A stretch of DNA of 39,321 bases from DASZZZ01 sp036260375 (GCA_036260375.1 DASZZZ010000082.1:1-39321), one strand, 5' to 3'. Numbered from the stretch's first letter, positions 30,060-38,946 are shown. Program-made: numbers and translations. The notes: generated by a model from the sequence alone, not told the origin.

Positions 30060-30140
30060 ATGGTAGCTGTGGCGGCTTCACAAGATGAGGATCTGACGAG
30101 CAAGCCGCTTGTGCCATCAGGTGGCGGCTGGTACACCTAA
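30060..30140 (+). CDS. Possible 26-residue peptide (RiPP-precursor-like), unproven
   Basis: An ATG at 30060 opens a 26-codon frame ending TAA at 30138-30140. The peptide has an acidic middle (SQDEDLTSK) and a Gly-rich aromatic end, PSGGGWYT. It lies 40 nt after the tRNA and 56 nt before the flavin amine oxidase, in the same orientation. No ribosome binding site is visible, so expression would have to be leaderless. A precursor peptide whose terminal aromatic residues are oxidised by the neighbouring flavoenzyme is conceivable, but the frame is short enough to be chance. Confidence 0.25.
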   Translation: MVAVAASQDEDLTSKPLVPSGGGWYT

Positions 30141-30196
30141 CCGCTACACACGAGAAGTGGCGAGCGGAACGATGGACCGGCAAGACAGGGGAGCGC

Positions 30197-31831
30197 ATGG
30201 CGGCGACGTGGATACGGCCGTATGACTGGTGTGATCGCAGCGAAGGAATGGCAGCGAGAACGGCGTTTGCTCATCCAGGCGATATGCAACGCTTCGACCG
30301 TCCCGAAGGACGAAAGAAAGTAGGAGTCGTCGGCGGAGGGGTCGCTGGCCTAACCGCTGCCTACGAGCTGTCGCAACTGAGCCACCAGGTAACCGTATTC
30401 GAATCGACCGATCGCTGGGGAGGACGCATCTGGACGGAACGGTTCGGTGAGGCGGACGGTCCCTACGCCGAGCTCGGCGCGATGCGAATCCCATACGGGC
30501 ACGGCTGCGTCGACCATTACGTCTCCAAGTTTGGGCTGACACGACGACACTTCGTCTCGAAGAACAACGCGACGCTCCTTCGATTCCGCCAGACGTCATG
30601 GCGACGTGCCAACTGGAAGGCCGCCGCCGAGCACTTCGGGAGCCACCTAGCACCAGGACCCATCCTGGAAGCCGTGGCCGCAACCACGTCGCCACTCTCC
30701 AGCCGTGCTCTGTGGGGCCAAGTCACCCACGACTGGAACTTCCCAGCGTTGTGCCAGCGGGAGGAGCGCAGCCTCGCGCAGGTCGTGAACGACGCGATTC
30801 GAAATCAATGGATCACGGCAGAGGACTGGGCATGGGTTGGTGCCCTGAACGGATTTCGTTGGTTAGAGGATGCCTCCGTTCTGTTCTGGGAGAACGTCGC
30901 AACGCTCATCGACCCTCACGGAAAATACGAAATCGCCGGAGGAATGAGTCGTTTCGTCGACGAGTTCGTCAGACAACTAACGTCCACATCAAAGGTAACG
31001 TTGCGTCTCCATTCTCCCGTGTCTGCCCTGACAATGCGCGACGGCGCCGTGACCGTGCATTGGCAGGATACAGCGGGGGTACACGAAGAGCAGTTTGACT
31101 ACGTCGTCGTCGCCCTCCCCGCGCCTTGCGTCGCACGTCTCGACATCCGACCGCCGTTGTCCTCCGATCAAGAGGATGCTCTCCGCGCCGTGCATTACTT
31201 CCCGATAGCTAAGAGCGCCGTCTTGTGCTCGGTCAGGTTTTGGGAGCGGGACGACCGAATCTTCGGGGGGTCTACCGCCACAGATCTTCCGAACCAGCAA
31301 GTTTGGTACCCGAATGACAACGCCGTTCCGATGACGGACGACGATTCAGATCACCTGTCCCCGACGTCCCGGAGCGTGACCGGCAACCTCCCGATCGACC
31401 CAGCGTTCGAACCGACGGACTGGAAAGCGGCGAGCGAAGACGTTGCGAACGGTCCGGGAGCGATTACTGGCGGGTACATGTGGGGGACCAATGCTCTTCG
31501 GTTTGGGTCGTTGGATGAGACACAGCGCTCCGCGACGATTCACGACTGTGTGATTCAGATACATCCGAATGCGGATTCCCACATTCAACGCATCGTGCAT
31601 CGTGTTTGGGGCGACTGGCCGAGCCCCGGGGGAGGAGGATTTGCTTATTTTCGTCCCACCGAGCAGCGCAAGTACGGTGGAATTCTGTGCCGTCCCCATC
31701 CCGATCCGAGCCGAGGCGCTCATCCACGGGTCTTTTTCGCCGGTGAGCATGACGGGGTCGCCCAGGGGTGGATCCAGGGTGCCGTGCAATCAGCGCTCGC
31801 AGCGGCTGCTTCCGTGATGTCGCAGCCATGA
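30197..31831 (+). CDS. Flavin-dependent amine oxidase family protein
   Basis: A 544-residue FAD enzyme of the monoamine/L-amino-acid oxidase family. The dinucleotide-binding motif VGVVGGGVAGLTAAYEL starts at residue 42 with the ribose-binding Glu69 (TVFES) and GGRIWTERF at 75-83; ELGAMRIP is the second FAD-contact block; the C-terminal FAD motif is RVFFAGEHDG followed by GWIQGAVQSALAAA. No signal peptide. Substrates of the family include amino acids, polyamines and peptide-bound residues; this one cannot be assigned. ATG at 30197 with GGGGAG just upstream; Met at 30248 is a second option. Codon third positions are much less G+C-rich than in flanking genes, indicating recent transfer. Confidence 0.88.
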   Translation: MAATWIRPYDWCDRSEGMAARTAFAHPGDMQRFDRPEGRKKVGVVGGGVAGLTAAYELSQLSHQVTVFESTDRWGGRIWTERFGEADGPYAELGAMRIPYGHGCVDHYVSKFGLTRRHFVSKNNATLLRFRQTSWRRANWKAAAEHFGSHLAPGPILEAVAATTSPLSSRALWGQVTHDWNFPALCQREERSLAQVVNDAIRNQWITAEDWAWVGALNGFRWLEDASVLFWENVATLIDPHGKYEIAGGMSRFVDEFVRQLTSTSKVTLRLHSPVSALTMRDGAVTVHWQDTAGVHEEQFDYVVVALPAPCVARLDIRPPLSSDQEDALRAVHYFPIAKSAVLCSVRFWERDDRIFGGSTATDLPNQQVWYPNDNAVPMTDDDSDHLSPTSRSVTGNLPIDPAFEPTDWKAASEDVANGPGAITGGYMWGTNALRFGSLDETQRSATIHDCVIQIHPNADSHIQRIVHRVWGDWPSPGGGGFAYFRPTEQRKYGGILCRPHPDPSRGAHPRVFFAGEHDGVAQGWIQGAVQSALAAAASVMSQP

Positions 31832-31883
31832 CCGGATAAAGGGTGAGCGGTTCGCGCTAAAGACCCGTTGCCGAGAGCCCGAG

Positions 31884-31897
31884 TAATATACTAGTAT
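31884..31897 (+). promoter_or_regulatory. -10 element and palindromic operator before the GntR gene
   Basis: TAATAT (31884-31889) resembles a -10 element. It overlaps the perfect palindrome ATACTAGTAT (31888-31897), the kind of short A+T-rich inverted repeat bound by FadR/FCD-type GntR regulators. An autoregulatory operator is likely. Confidence 0.45.
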
Positions 31898-31939
31898 CCC
31901 AGCCCCAGGCGTTGACCGATGCAGGTGGAAGGAGGGCAC

Positions 31940-32638
31940 GTGGCACAGAGAGACCTGGCGATGGAAGAGGTCCGCAGGGTGGTCCTCTCCGGGCAGGTTC
32001 CCATCGGCGAGCGCACCTCCGAGCGCGTATTGACGGAGAAGTTCCTCGGGCATACGGGACTGGGGCGCACGCCGGTTCGAGAAGCGCTCGCCATTCTGAC
32101 AGCCCAAGGTGTCATAGAGCAGCATCCGCAGGTGGGTTTCGTCGTGAGACACGTTGACGCAGCTGAGGCGAGGAAGGTCCTAGAGTTGCAGCGTGCGACG
32201 GAAGGGCTCATCGTATCGGACGCAGCCCAGACGAGGATCGATGTCTCCCGCCTCGACGAGCTCGCCGATCAGATCACCACGGCCGCTCTCAACGGATCGA
32301 GCTACGTCTGTATGGACACGGCGCGAACGTTTCACATGATGCTTTCGCGCCTTGCTGGTTATGAAACCGCTGCCGGCGCGATCGGAGGATTCAGAGATCG
32401 TTACGCATTGTTCCTCGCCGCAACGACGCCACTCGATAGGAGAGAAATGGCAGCGATGGCGTCACGCTATCGAGACCTCTCTGTATCGATCGCAGCCGAT
32501 GAAAGTGGATCTAAGGCCGAGGAGCGTCTCAGCGAGTTGATCTCGACCGAGTTCGAATTCGTGTCAGCGAGAAAGGATGGCGAAGCGATGGCGGTCTCGC
32601 ATGGAGACCCTGCCCTCGCTGTGTCGCCGCTCTTGTGA
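31940..32638 (+). CDS. GntR-family regulator, FadR/FCD subfamily
   Basis: A 232-residue transcription factor. The N-terminal winged helix has VRRVVLSGQVPIGERTSE, then TPVREALAILTAQGVIEQHPQ with the family's P-V-R-E-A-L recognition helix, and GFVVR in the wing. The all-helical FCD effector domain spans about 75-215; ligand-metal residues are less clear (FHMMLSRLAG carries the expected His). GTG at 31940 chosen because AAGGAGG lies 4 nt upstream; an ATG at 31919 in the same frame is unlikely. It probably controls itself and the upstream amine oxidase; both share the lower-G+C composition. Confidence 0.85.
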   Translation: MAQRDLAMEEVRRVVLSGQVPIGERTSERVLTEKFLGHTGLGRTPVREALAILTAQGVIEQHPQVGFVVRHVDAAEARKVLELQRATEGLIVSDAAQTRIDVSRLDELADQITTAALNGSSYVCMDTARTFHMMLSRLAGYETAAGAIGGFRDRYALFLAATTPLDRREMAAMASRYRDLSVSIAADESGSKAEERLSELISTEFEFVSARKDGEAMAVSHGDPALAVSPLL

Positions 32639-32721
32639 CCACGGTATGCCATCTGTTCTTGCCGCACGCACGTGCGTTCGCATGCTGGATGCAGAGTGTG
32701 ACTCGCCCTTGATGCAATAAC

Positions 32722-32741
32722 TACGAACCTCGAGGTTCGTA
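32722..32741. promoter_or_regulatory. Perfect 20-bp palindrome
   Basis: TACGAACCTCGAGGTTCGTA, 84 nt past the GntR stop and 90 nt before the next start, near the downstream edge of the lower-G+C insert. It could be an operator, a terminator hairpin without T run, or a recombination site. TTGTATAC lies 25 nt further on. Confidence 0.45.
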
Positions 32742-32831
32742 ACTTTGGCGCGCGCTTGAATTGTTGTATACCGTCGCTCTCCAACGCCACACGAGCGGAT
32801 GCCCCGACGTCTCGACACGGAGGTGAGCGCG

Positions 32832-33566
32832 ATGCCGAACGACGACGAGCCCATCGACGAGCGGGACGCCGAGGAGGGCGGCACCGACCCGACCGAGGTC
32901 GAGGAGCCGGTCCCGGCGGAGGAGCCGGAGACCGTCGAGGCCGGCGGACCGTGGGCGCGCCTGCCGGCGTGGGTGCTCGCGGCGATCGCCCTGTTCGCCC
33001 TCGCGGGCTTCGGCACCGTGATCTGGTGGGGCTGGGACTTCGTCGTCAGCACGGGTGAGCGCGCCGAGCGACAGGACTGGGAGCAGCTCTCCGGCCTCAT
33101 CGACCGCGTCGACAACCTCGCGCTGTTCGTGCTCGGCGCGATCTTCGGCGTCGCGGTCCAGGCGCGCCAGACCGCCGACGCGAAGTCCGCCGCGACCAAG
33201 AACGGTGCCGCGGCGCGCGAGCAGCACCGCAAGGCCAAGCACAACGAGGGCGCGGCGAAGAAGAACCAGCGCGTCGCGCGCGGCCAGGCCCGGCTCGTCC
33301 GGCGCACCGCCGACGTGCTGCAGGAGGTCTCGAAGGTCGTCGACGACGTGACGCGCGACGACACGACGAAGGTCGTGCGCGGCGCGAGGACGATGAAGGC
33401 GACGCGCGAGACGGACGCCGGCAGGACCCGCTTCAGGCTCGACGAGGCGGGCGAGGACACGATCGTGACGGCCGACGAGACGCTCGACGTCGACCCGCGC
33501 CTCGCGGCGCTGCGCGACGACGTCGACCGCGTGCTCCAGGAGGTACGCGCCAAGACCTTGCGCTGA
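32832..33566 (+). CDS. Hypothetical membrane protein with acidic N-terminus and coiled coil
   Basis: A 244-residue protein. Residues 1-38 are strongly acidic (DDEPIDERDAEEGG, EVEEPVPAEEPE). A TM helix follows (about 46-64, VLAAIALFALAGFGTVIWWG) and a second weaker hydrophobic stretch (about 88-103, LALFVLGAIFGVAV). The rest is charged and helical, with an Ala/Lys/Arg-rich segment (about 110-150) that may form a coiled coil. No known family. ATG at 32832 with GGAGGT seven bases upstream; the in-frame ATG at 32799 lacks one. High G+C resumes here. Confidence 0.7.
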   Translation: MPNDDEPIDERDAEEGGTDPTEVEEPVPAEEPETVEAGGPWARLPAWVLAAIALFALAGFGTVIWWGWDFVVSTGERAERQDWEQLSGLIDRVDNLALFVLGAIFGVAVQARQTADAKSAATKNGAAAREQHRKAKHNEGAAKKNQRVARGQARLVRRTADVLQEVSKVVDDVTRDDTTKVVRGARTMKATRETDAGRTRFRLDEAGEDTIVTADETLDVDPRLAALRDDVDRVLQEVRAKTLR

Positions 33567-33590
33567 ACGGAACCTGCGCGCCTTCGCGAG

Positions 33591-33604
33591 CGTCTCTAGA
33601 GACG
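33591..33604. promoter_or_regulatory. 14-bp palindrome at the sulfatase-like gene start
   Basis: CGTCTCTAGAGACG ends on the first base of the GTG start codon of the next gene. It may be an operator or a translational hairpin. Confidence 0.35.
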
Positions 33605-35169
33605 TGAGAAGGGGACGGCGGCTGCGGAGCGCGCGGCCCGGTCGCCGCGCGGCCCTAGGCGCCGTCGCGCTCGTCGTCGGCGTCGTGACGCAGGTCGCGT
33701 GGCCCGGCGGCGGGAGCGACGCGCGCGCTCCGGCCCCCGCCGGCGCCGGCCACCCGCACGTCGTCGTGATCGTCCTCGACGAGCTGCCGGTCGCGTCGGT
33801 CATGCGGCGTGACGGGCTTGTCGACGCGGCCACGATGCCGAACCTCGCGCGCCTGGCGAGCGACGGGACGTGGTTCCGCAACGCGACGACGACGGACGAG
33901 TTCACCAAGCTCGTGATGCCGTCGCTGCTCGCGGGCCGCTACCGCCGCAACCTCCCCGACGACGGGCGCGTGCCGAACCTGTTCACGATGCTGCGGCCGA
34001 CGCACGACATCCGCGCCAACGACGGCTCGCCCTCGTCCTGCCCGCTCGCCGATTGCATGGGCAACCCCGATCCGTCCGGCCTCGACCTCGGCGCGGCCGG
34101 GCGCGAGTTCGCGCACAACGAGCGCGGCGCCCCGTTCGTCGCGTTCGTGCGCGGCATCCGCGCGTCCGACGAGCCGGCGCTGCACTACGTCCATCTCGTG
34201 ATGCCGCACTCACCGTGGCGCTACCTCCGCTCGGGACAGCAGTACGACGCGAGCAGCCCCGTCCCGGGCGAGTGGGACGCGCCCGGCCCCGGACGTGCGT
34301 GGCGACGGCAGCCGTGGCTCGTCGCGCAGGCGTACCAGCGCCACCTCATGCAGGTCCAGTTCGTCGACGAGCTGCTCGGCGTCGTGCTCACGAGGCTCGA
34401 GGACGCCGGGCTCTACGACGCGTCCGCGATCGTCCTGACGGCCGACCACGGCATCGCGTTCGCGCCCGGGCGTCCCAAGCGCGCCGCGACGCGCGCGACC
34501 GCGGCCGAGATCGCCGCCGTCCCGCTGCTGGTCAAGCGTCCGTTCCAAGCCGACGCGCGCGTCTCGGACCTGCCCGTCGAGCTCGTCGACGTCGTCCCCA
34601 CGATCGCCCACGTCGTCGGCGTCGCGCGCCCGGGCGGAGTCGACGGGAAATCGGTGTTCGGCGGCCGCATATCGCGCCGACGAGCCCGCTCGATCGCGGG
34701 TCTGTCGATCGACCCCGACGGCTTGCGCACGCGTCGTGTCGTGCGCGCCAAGTACGCAGCGTTCGCGTCGGGCGGCGTCGTCGACCCGTTCCGGCTCGCG
34801 CCCGGAACGCGCGAATCGCTGCTCGGCGTTCCGGTCGAGGATCTCGACGTCGATGCCGCGCGCACGTTCACGGCGACCGTCGAGAGCTACGAGGCGCACG
34901 TCGCCGCCGGCCCCGACGACGATCTCTTCCCGTCGCTGCTCGAAGGCACGATGACGGGCGACGGCGCGGGCCGCCGGCGAGTGCTCGCGATCGCGGTCGG
35001 GGGCCGCGTCGCGGCGGTGACGAAGACGTATCGCGACGGCGACGCGCAGCGCTTCTACGCGATGACGCCACCGACCGCGTACGCCGAGCCTCCGAACGAG
35101 ATCGCGCTGTACGCGCTCGACCAAGACGACCCCGAGCGCGCGTACGCGGTTCGAATCCGTTCCCGCTGA
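33604..35169 (+). CDS. Sulfatase/alkaline-phosphatase superfamily membrane-anchored hydrolase
   Basis: A 521-residue protein with a basic N-terminus and one signal-anchor helix (about 16-33), then an extracytoplasmic Sulfatase-type domain. Metal-binding motifs: VVIVLDELP (Asp59), MPHSPW (His) and LTADHGIAF (Asp-His). At the nucleophile position, seven residues before LLAG, there is Thr101 (FTKLVMPSLLAGR), not the Cys/Ser-x-Pro-x-Arg of true sulfatases. This fits phospho-transferases or phosphodiesterases such as LtaS- or PE-transferase-like enzymes better. Probably acts on lipid or wall glycopolymers; the substrate is unknown. GTG start. Confidence 0.78.
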   Translation: MRRGRRLRSARPGRRAALGAVALVVGVVTQVAWPGGGSDARAPAPAGAGHPHVVVIVLDELPVASVMRRDGLVDAATMPNLARLASDGTWFRNATTTDEFTKLVMPSLLAGRYRRNLPDDGRVPNLFTMLRPTHDIRANDGSPSSCPLADCMGNPDPSGLDLGAAGREFAHNERGAPFVAFVRGIRASDEPALHYVHLVMPHSPWRYLRSGQQYDASSPVPGEWDAPGPGRAWRRQPWLVAQAYQRHLMQVQFVDELLGVVLTRLEDAGLYDASAIVLTADHGIAFAPGRPKRAATRATAAEIAAVPLLVKRPFQADARVSDLPVELVDVVPTIAHVVGVARPGGVDGKSVFGGRISRRRARSIAGLSIDPDGLRTRRVVRAKYAAFASGGVVDPFRLAPGTRESLLGVPVEDLDVDAARTFTATVESYEAHVAAGPDDDLFPSLLEGTMTGDGAGRRRVLAIAVGGRVAAVTKTYRDGDAQRFYAMTPPTAYAEPPNEIALYALDQDDPERAYAVRIRSR

Positions 35170-35751
35170 CGAGCCGCACGGCGCGCCCCAGCGGCGCAGT
35201 CGGCGCACGTCACCGGATCGATCGTCTGGTCCGACCCGAACGGCGGCGCGGCGACGCGACCGTCAACACGTCATCGAGCGCGCGGCTAACGATCCAGCCA
35301 ATTACCGCGCGCATGCATCACGCGCGCGGAATGTTGCTCGGTCCGCGCTTGAACGAACGCGTGCGGGGTATCGACAACGCCCTCCGAGTCACGCGTCGTC
35401 GAGGCGCAGCCGCGTTGCGGCGACGAACCTCGAGCGAGCGTTACGAGGAGCGGTCGTCGTGGTGCTGTACGCAGCCCCGACGCACGGGGCGGCCCCCCCA
35501 CCCCCCAACGCCCCGGACAGGAGCGAGGCGGCTCCCACGCCGCCTCGCTCGCCGGGGGCGGGGAGGGCCGCAGCCAACGGCGCGCGGGAACAACGACGCG
35601 GCGTACGTGGTTGTCGACAATCGAAGAGTCAGGTCGTCGGTCCGGACCACTCGGACTTCGACAGGAGCGCGTTTCCCCCCCAGCGCGCTCCCAGCGGCGC
35701 GGCGGGCAACCGCCTCGCCGCCTCTTTTTCCTCGTTTCGGCACGCGGAGCG
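35170..35751. other. Gene-free region between convergent genes
   Basis: About 580 nt with no credible coding frame; the frames present have no family features and lack plausible starts. It holds several G+C-rich hairpins, including CCGCGCG/CGCGCGG near 35306-35330 and the terminator-like stem listed at 35521-35550. Confidence 0.6.
35521..35550. terminator. Strong hairpin between convergent genes
   Basis: Perfect 11-bp stem GAGCGAGGCGG / CCGCCTCGCTC with an 8-nt loop. It lies between the ends of the sulfatase-like and cyclase genes and could stop transcripts from both sides. No T run on either strand. Confidence 0.5.
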
Positions 35752-38700
35752 CTACGACGCGCGCGTCGGCGCGTGGAGCCGTTCGCACGACGCGCGGGCG
35801 CGCGCCGCGGCCATGACGTTGCCCTTGCGTTGCAGCGCGTCGAGGGCCGCGCGCGCGTGCGCGAGCGCCTCGGCGTGACGGCCCGCCGCCTCGAGCACGT
35901 CGGCGAGATCGAGCAGCGTGTGCCCGTGCATGTTGAGGTCGTCGGTGGTCGCGCTCAGGGCGGCCGCGGCGCGCGCCAGCGGCTCGGCCGCGTCGAGCTC
36001 GCCTCGCGCGGCGTGGACCTTCGCCAGCGCGGCGCGCCACAACACCTGCGACATGACGTCGTCCTCCGCGGCGGTCTCGCGCGCGATGCCCACGAGCCGC
36101 TCGACCTCGCTCAGCCGCCCCTGGCGGTACGCCGCGTGCGCGAGCAGTCCGGCCGACGTCGACAGGTAGCTGATCTCGCCCATCTCCTGCAGCGCCTCGA
36201 ACCCCGTCCGCAGCTCCCGCTCGGCCGACTCGTCGTCGCCCTGGTACATGAACGTGATCCCCGACATGTCGGTGAACGCGGCGGCTCGCATGCGGCCGAG
36301 GTCGTCGTGGACCGCGCGCGCGGTGGCGAACAGCTCGTGCGCCTCGTCGAATTCGCCTTGCATCCCCTTGAGGCTCGCGAGCGCCGGGACGACGCGCGCC
36401 TCGATCGTGCGATGGCCCCGGTACTCCTCGAGGATGCGCTCGCAGCGCGCGATGCCGTCGGCGACCGGCGTCGGTCCCCACACCGCGGCGACCGCGTACC
36501 ACCCCACCGCGCGCGCGTGCTCGCGCCGGTCGCCGGCGCGCGCCGCGTGCTCGATCACCTGGCGAATCGACTCCTCCGCATCGCCGAAGCGGCTCAGCTG
36601 CCAGTCGACCTCGCCGAGCAGGCTCCACGCCTTGGCGAGACCGGCCTCGTCGCCGAACTCCTCGAACGTCGCGACGAGCGCGAGCGACTGCTCGCGCAGC
36701 TTCTCCATCGTGAGCTCGGGGTTGACGTACAGCTGCATCTCGGCGCGCTCGGCCGTCGCGTGGGCCTCGAGACGGCGGTCGCCCGCGGCGCGCGCCGCTT
36801 CGATCGCCTCGTCGAGAACGACCTCGGCGCGCGCGAACTGGCCGGTCTCCACCAGCGCGTGACCGATGTCGGGCGCGATCTCGAGCCGGCGCGCGTCGTC
36901 GGCCGGGAGCAGCGAGCGCGCCCGCCACAGCAGACTGACCGCCGCGGGCATGTCACCGCGCGCGAGCGCGCGCCGTCCCGCCGCCGCGAGCCGCGCGCCG
37001 GCCTCGGCCCCCAAGGCGCGCGCGGCGGCGTCGACCGGTCCGAGCGACGCACGGTACGAATAGGCACGCTCGAGGTGGTACGCCACGATCTCCTCGTATT
37101 CGCGCATGCGGTCGCGCGCGACGTCGTCGAGCCAGCGCGCGAAGCGCTCGTGCAGCTCGGCGCGCACCTCCTTGGGCAGCGACTCGTACGCCGCGTCGCG
37201 AACGAGGGCGTGGCGGAAGCGGAACGCGTCCTGGCCCCCGAACGCCGAACGCTCGGGGCGGACGAGCTCCTTGCGCACGAGGCTCATCAGCAGCGCGCCG
37301 ACGCCGTCGCGCTCGATCTCCGGCGACAGCACCTTGACCGCGTCGAGGTGGAACTCCCGGCCCGCGACCGCGGCGCGCTCGAGCACGCACCGCTCCGCGG
37401 GCTCGAGACGGTCGAGGCGCGCCGCGAGCAGCGCCTGGATCGTCGGAGGCACCGCGACGTCGCCCTCGATCCGCCGGCGACCCGTCCCCGTGCTCCCGTC
37501 GTCGGCGAGCATCGCGAGCATCTCCTCGACGAACAGCGGGTTGCCCTCGGCCGCCCGGACGATGCGGTCTCGTACCGGCTGGGGCACGTCGTCGTCGCCG
37601 ACGAGGTTGCCGACGAGCGTGCACGCGTCGTCGTCGGACAGCGGCTCGAGCAGCATCGACGTCGCGTTGAGCTTGCCGCCGCCCCACGCGGGACGCAGGT
37701 CGAGCAGCTCCGAGCGCGCGGCGCACAACAGGAGGATGGGCACGTCGCGCGACCAGTCGGCGACGTTCTCGACGAGGTCGAGGAACGTCGGCTCCGCCCA
37801 GTGCACGTCGTCGAACGCGACGACGAGCGGACGGTCGCGCGCGAGCGTCTCGAAGAACCGGCGCACGGCCCAGAACGCCTCGTCGGTCGACTCGCTGCCG
37901 TCCGCGATGCCGAGGAGCTGCGCGACGCCCGCGGCGACGCGCTCGCCCTCGTCGTCGTCGGCCACCACGGCGCGGATGCGCTCGAAGGCCTCGTCGGGCC
38001 GGTCGCGTCCCGACGTCCCCGCGGCCTGGCCGACGACCTCCTTGAGCGGCCAGAACGTGATGCCCTCCCCGTACGAGAGGCATCGTCCCGTGAGCACGGT
38101 GGCGCGTCCGGACAGCTCCTCGAGCACCTCGCTCGTGAGCCGTGACTTGCCGACGCCCGCGGCGCCGAGGATCGTGAACAGGTAGCACACGCGCTCGGCG
38201 ACGGCGCGCTCGAACGCGGCCCGGACGTGGCCCGCCTCGCGCGTGCGGCCGACGATCGGCGACTCGAGGCTCCTCGGGATGACGGGACCCTCGGGCAGGA
38301 CGTCGACGAGCCGGTACGCCTCGACCGGCGCGGCCTTGCCCTTCAGGTCGAGCGGAGCGACCTGCTCGACGATCGCCGCCGAGCGCACGAGGACGTAGGT
38401 GTCGCGCCCGATCAGGACGTCGCCCGGCGCGGCCGCCTGCTCCAGGCGCGCGGCGACGTTGACCGCGTCGCCCGTGACCAGCGTCTGGCCCGACGCCGGG
38501 TCGCCCGCGACGACCTCACCCGTGTTGATCCCGGTGCGGATGCGGATGCCGACGCCCCAGTCGCTCTCGAGCTCGCGGTTGAGCGCGCCGAGCTCGTGGC
38601 GCATGTCGGCCGCGGCTCGGACCGCGCGCACGGCGTCGTCCTCGTGCACGGACGGGATGCCGAACACCGCCATGACCGCGTCGCCGATGAACTTCTCCAC

Positions 38701-38946
38701 CAGGCCGCCGTGGCGCTCGATGATGGACCGCATACGGGCGAAGTAGCGCGACATCGTCGCTCGCAGCGCCTCGGGGTCGACGCGTTCTCCCAGCGCGGTC
38801 GACCCGGCGACGTCGCAGAAGACGATCGTGACGACCTTGCGCACCTCGGGCGCGTCACCCGCCTGCCGCACGAGCGGCGCGCCGCACGCGCCGCAGTAGC
38901 GGAAGCCGTCGGGATTCTCCTGGCCGCATTGCGCGCAGCTCGTCAC
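35752..38946 (-). CDS. Adenylate/guanylate cyclase-AAA ATPase-TPR signalling protein
   Basis: A 1064-residue cytoplasmic protein. Order: zinc ribbon (Cys4, Cys7, Cys18, Cys21); class III cyclase domain (about 36-215) with metal Asp45 (FCDVAGST) and Asp89 (KFIGDAVMAVFG), and GINTGEVVAG; AAA_16/STAND NTPase (about 228-600) with Walker A GAAGVGKS (261-268), Walker B VVAFDDVHWAE and the GNPLFVEEML sensor segment; then TPR-like helical repeats to the end. No LuxR HTH is present at the C-terminus. Such proteins are thought to couple a sensed signal to cyclic nucleotide synthesis or protein assembly. GTG start at 38946 after TAGGAT, six nt upstream. Confidence 0.9.
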   Translation of the reverse strand: MTSCAQCGQENPDGFRYCGACGAPLVRQAGDAPEVRKVVTIVFCDVAGSTALGERVDPEALRATMSRYFARMRSIIERHGGLVEKFIGDAVMAVFGIPSVHEDDAVRAVRAAADMRHELGALNRELESDWGVGIRIRTGINTGEVVAGDPASGQTLVTGDAVNVAARLEQAAAPGDVLIGRDTYVLVRSAAIVEQVAPLDLKGKAAPVEAYRLVDVLPEGPVIPRSLESPIVGRTREAGHVRAAFERAVAERVCYLFTILGAAGVGKSRLTSEVLEELSGRATVLTGRCLSYGEGITFWPLKEVVGQAAGTSGRDRPDEAFERIRAVVADDDEGERVAAGVAQLLGIADGSESTDEAFWAVRRFFETLARDRPLVVAFDDVHWAEPTFLDLVENVADWSRDVPILLLCAARSELLDLRPAWGGGKLNATSMLLEPLSDDDACTLVGNLVGDDDVPQPVRDRIVRAAEGNPLFVEEMLAMLADDGSTGTGRRRIEGDVAVPPTIQALLAARLDRLEPAERCVLERAAVAGREFHLDAVKVLSPEIERDGVGALLMSLVRKELVRPERSAFGGQDAFRFRHALVRDAAYESLPKEVRAELHERFARWLDDVARDRMREYEEIVAYHLERAYSYRASLGPVDAAARALGAEAGARLAAAGRRALARGDMPAAVSLLWRARSLLPADDARRLEIAPDIGHALVETGQFARAEVVLDEAIEAARAAGDRRLEAHATAERAEMQLYVNPELTMEKLREQSLALVATFEEFGDEAGLAKAWSLLGEVDWQLSRFGDAEESIRQVIEHAARAGDRREHARAVGWYAVAAVWGPTPVADGIARCERILEEYRGHRTIEARVVPALASLKGMQGEFDEAHELFATARAVHDDLGRMRAAAFTDMSGITFMYQGDDESAERELRTGFEALQEMGEISYLSTSAGLLAHAAYRQGRLSEVERLVGIARETAAEDDVMSQVLWRAALAKVHAARGELDAAEPLARAAAALSATTDDLNMHGHTLLDLADVLEAAGRHAEALAHARAALDALQRKGNVMAAARARASCERLHAPTRAS

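Noticed and set aside
29948..32800. att-site duplication of the tRNA-Lys 3' end
   Set aside because: I looked for the T-arm and acceptor sequence near the far edge of the insert and found no second copy; no integrase is present.
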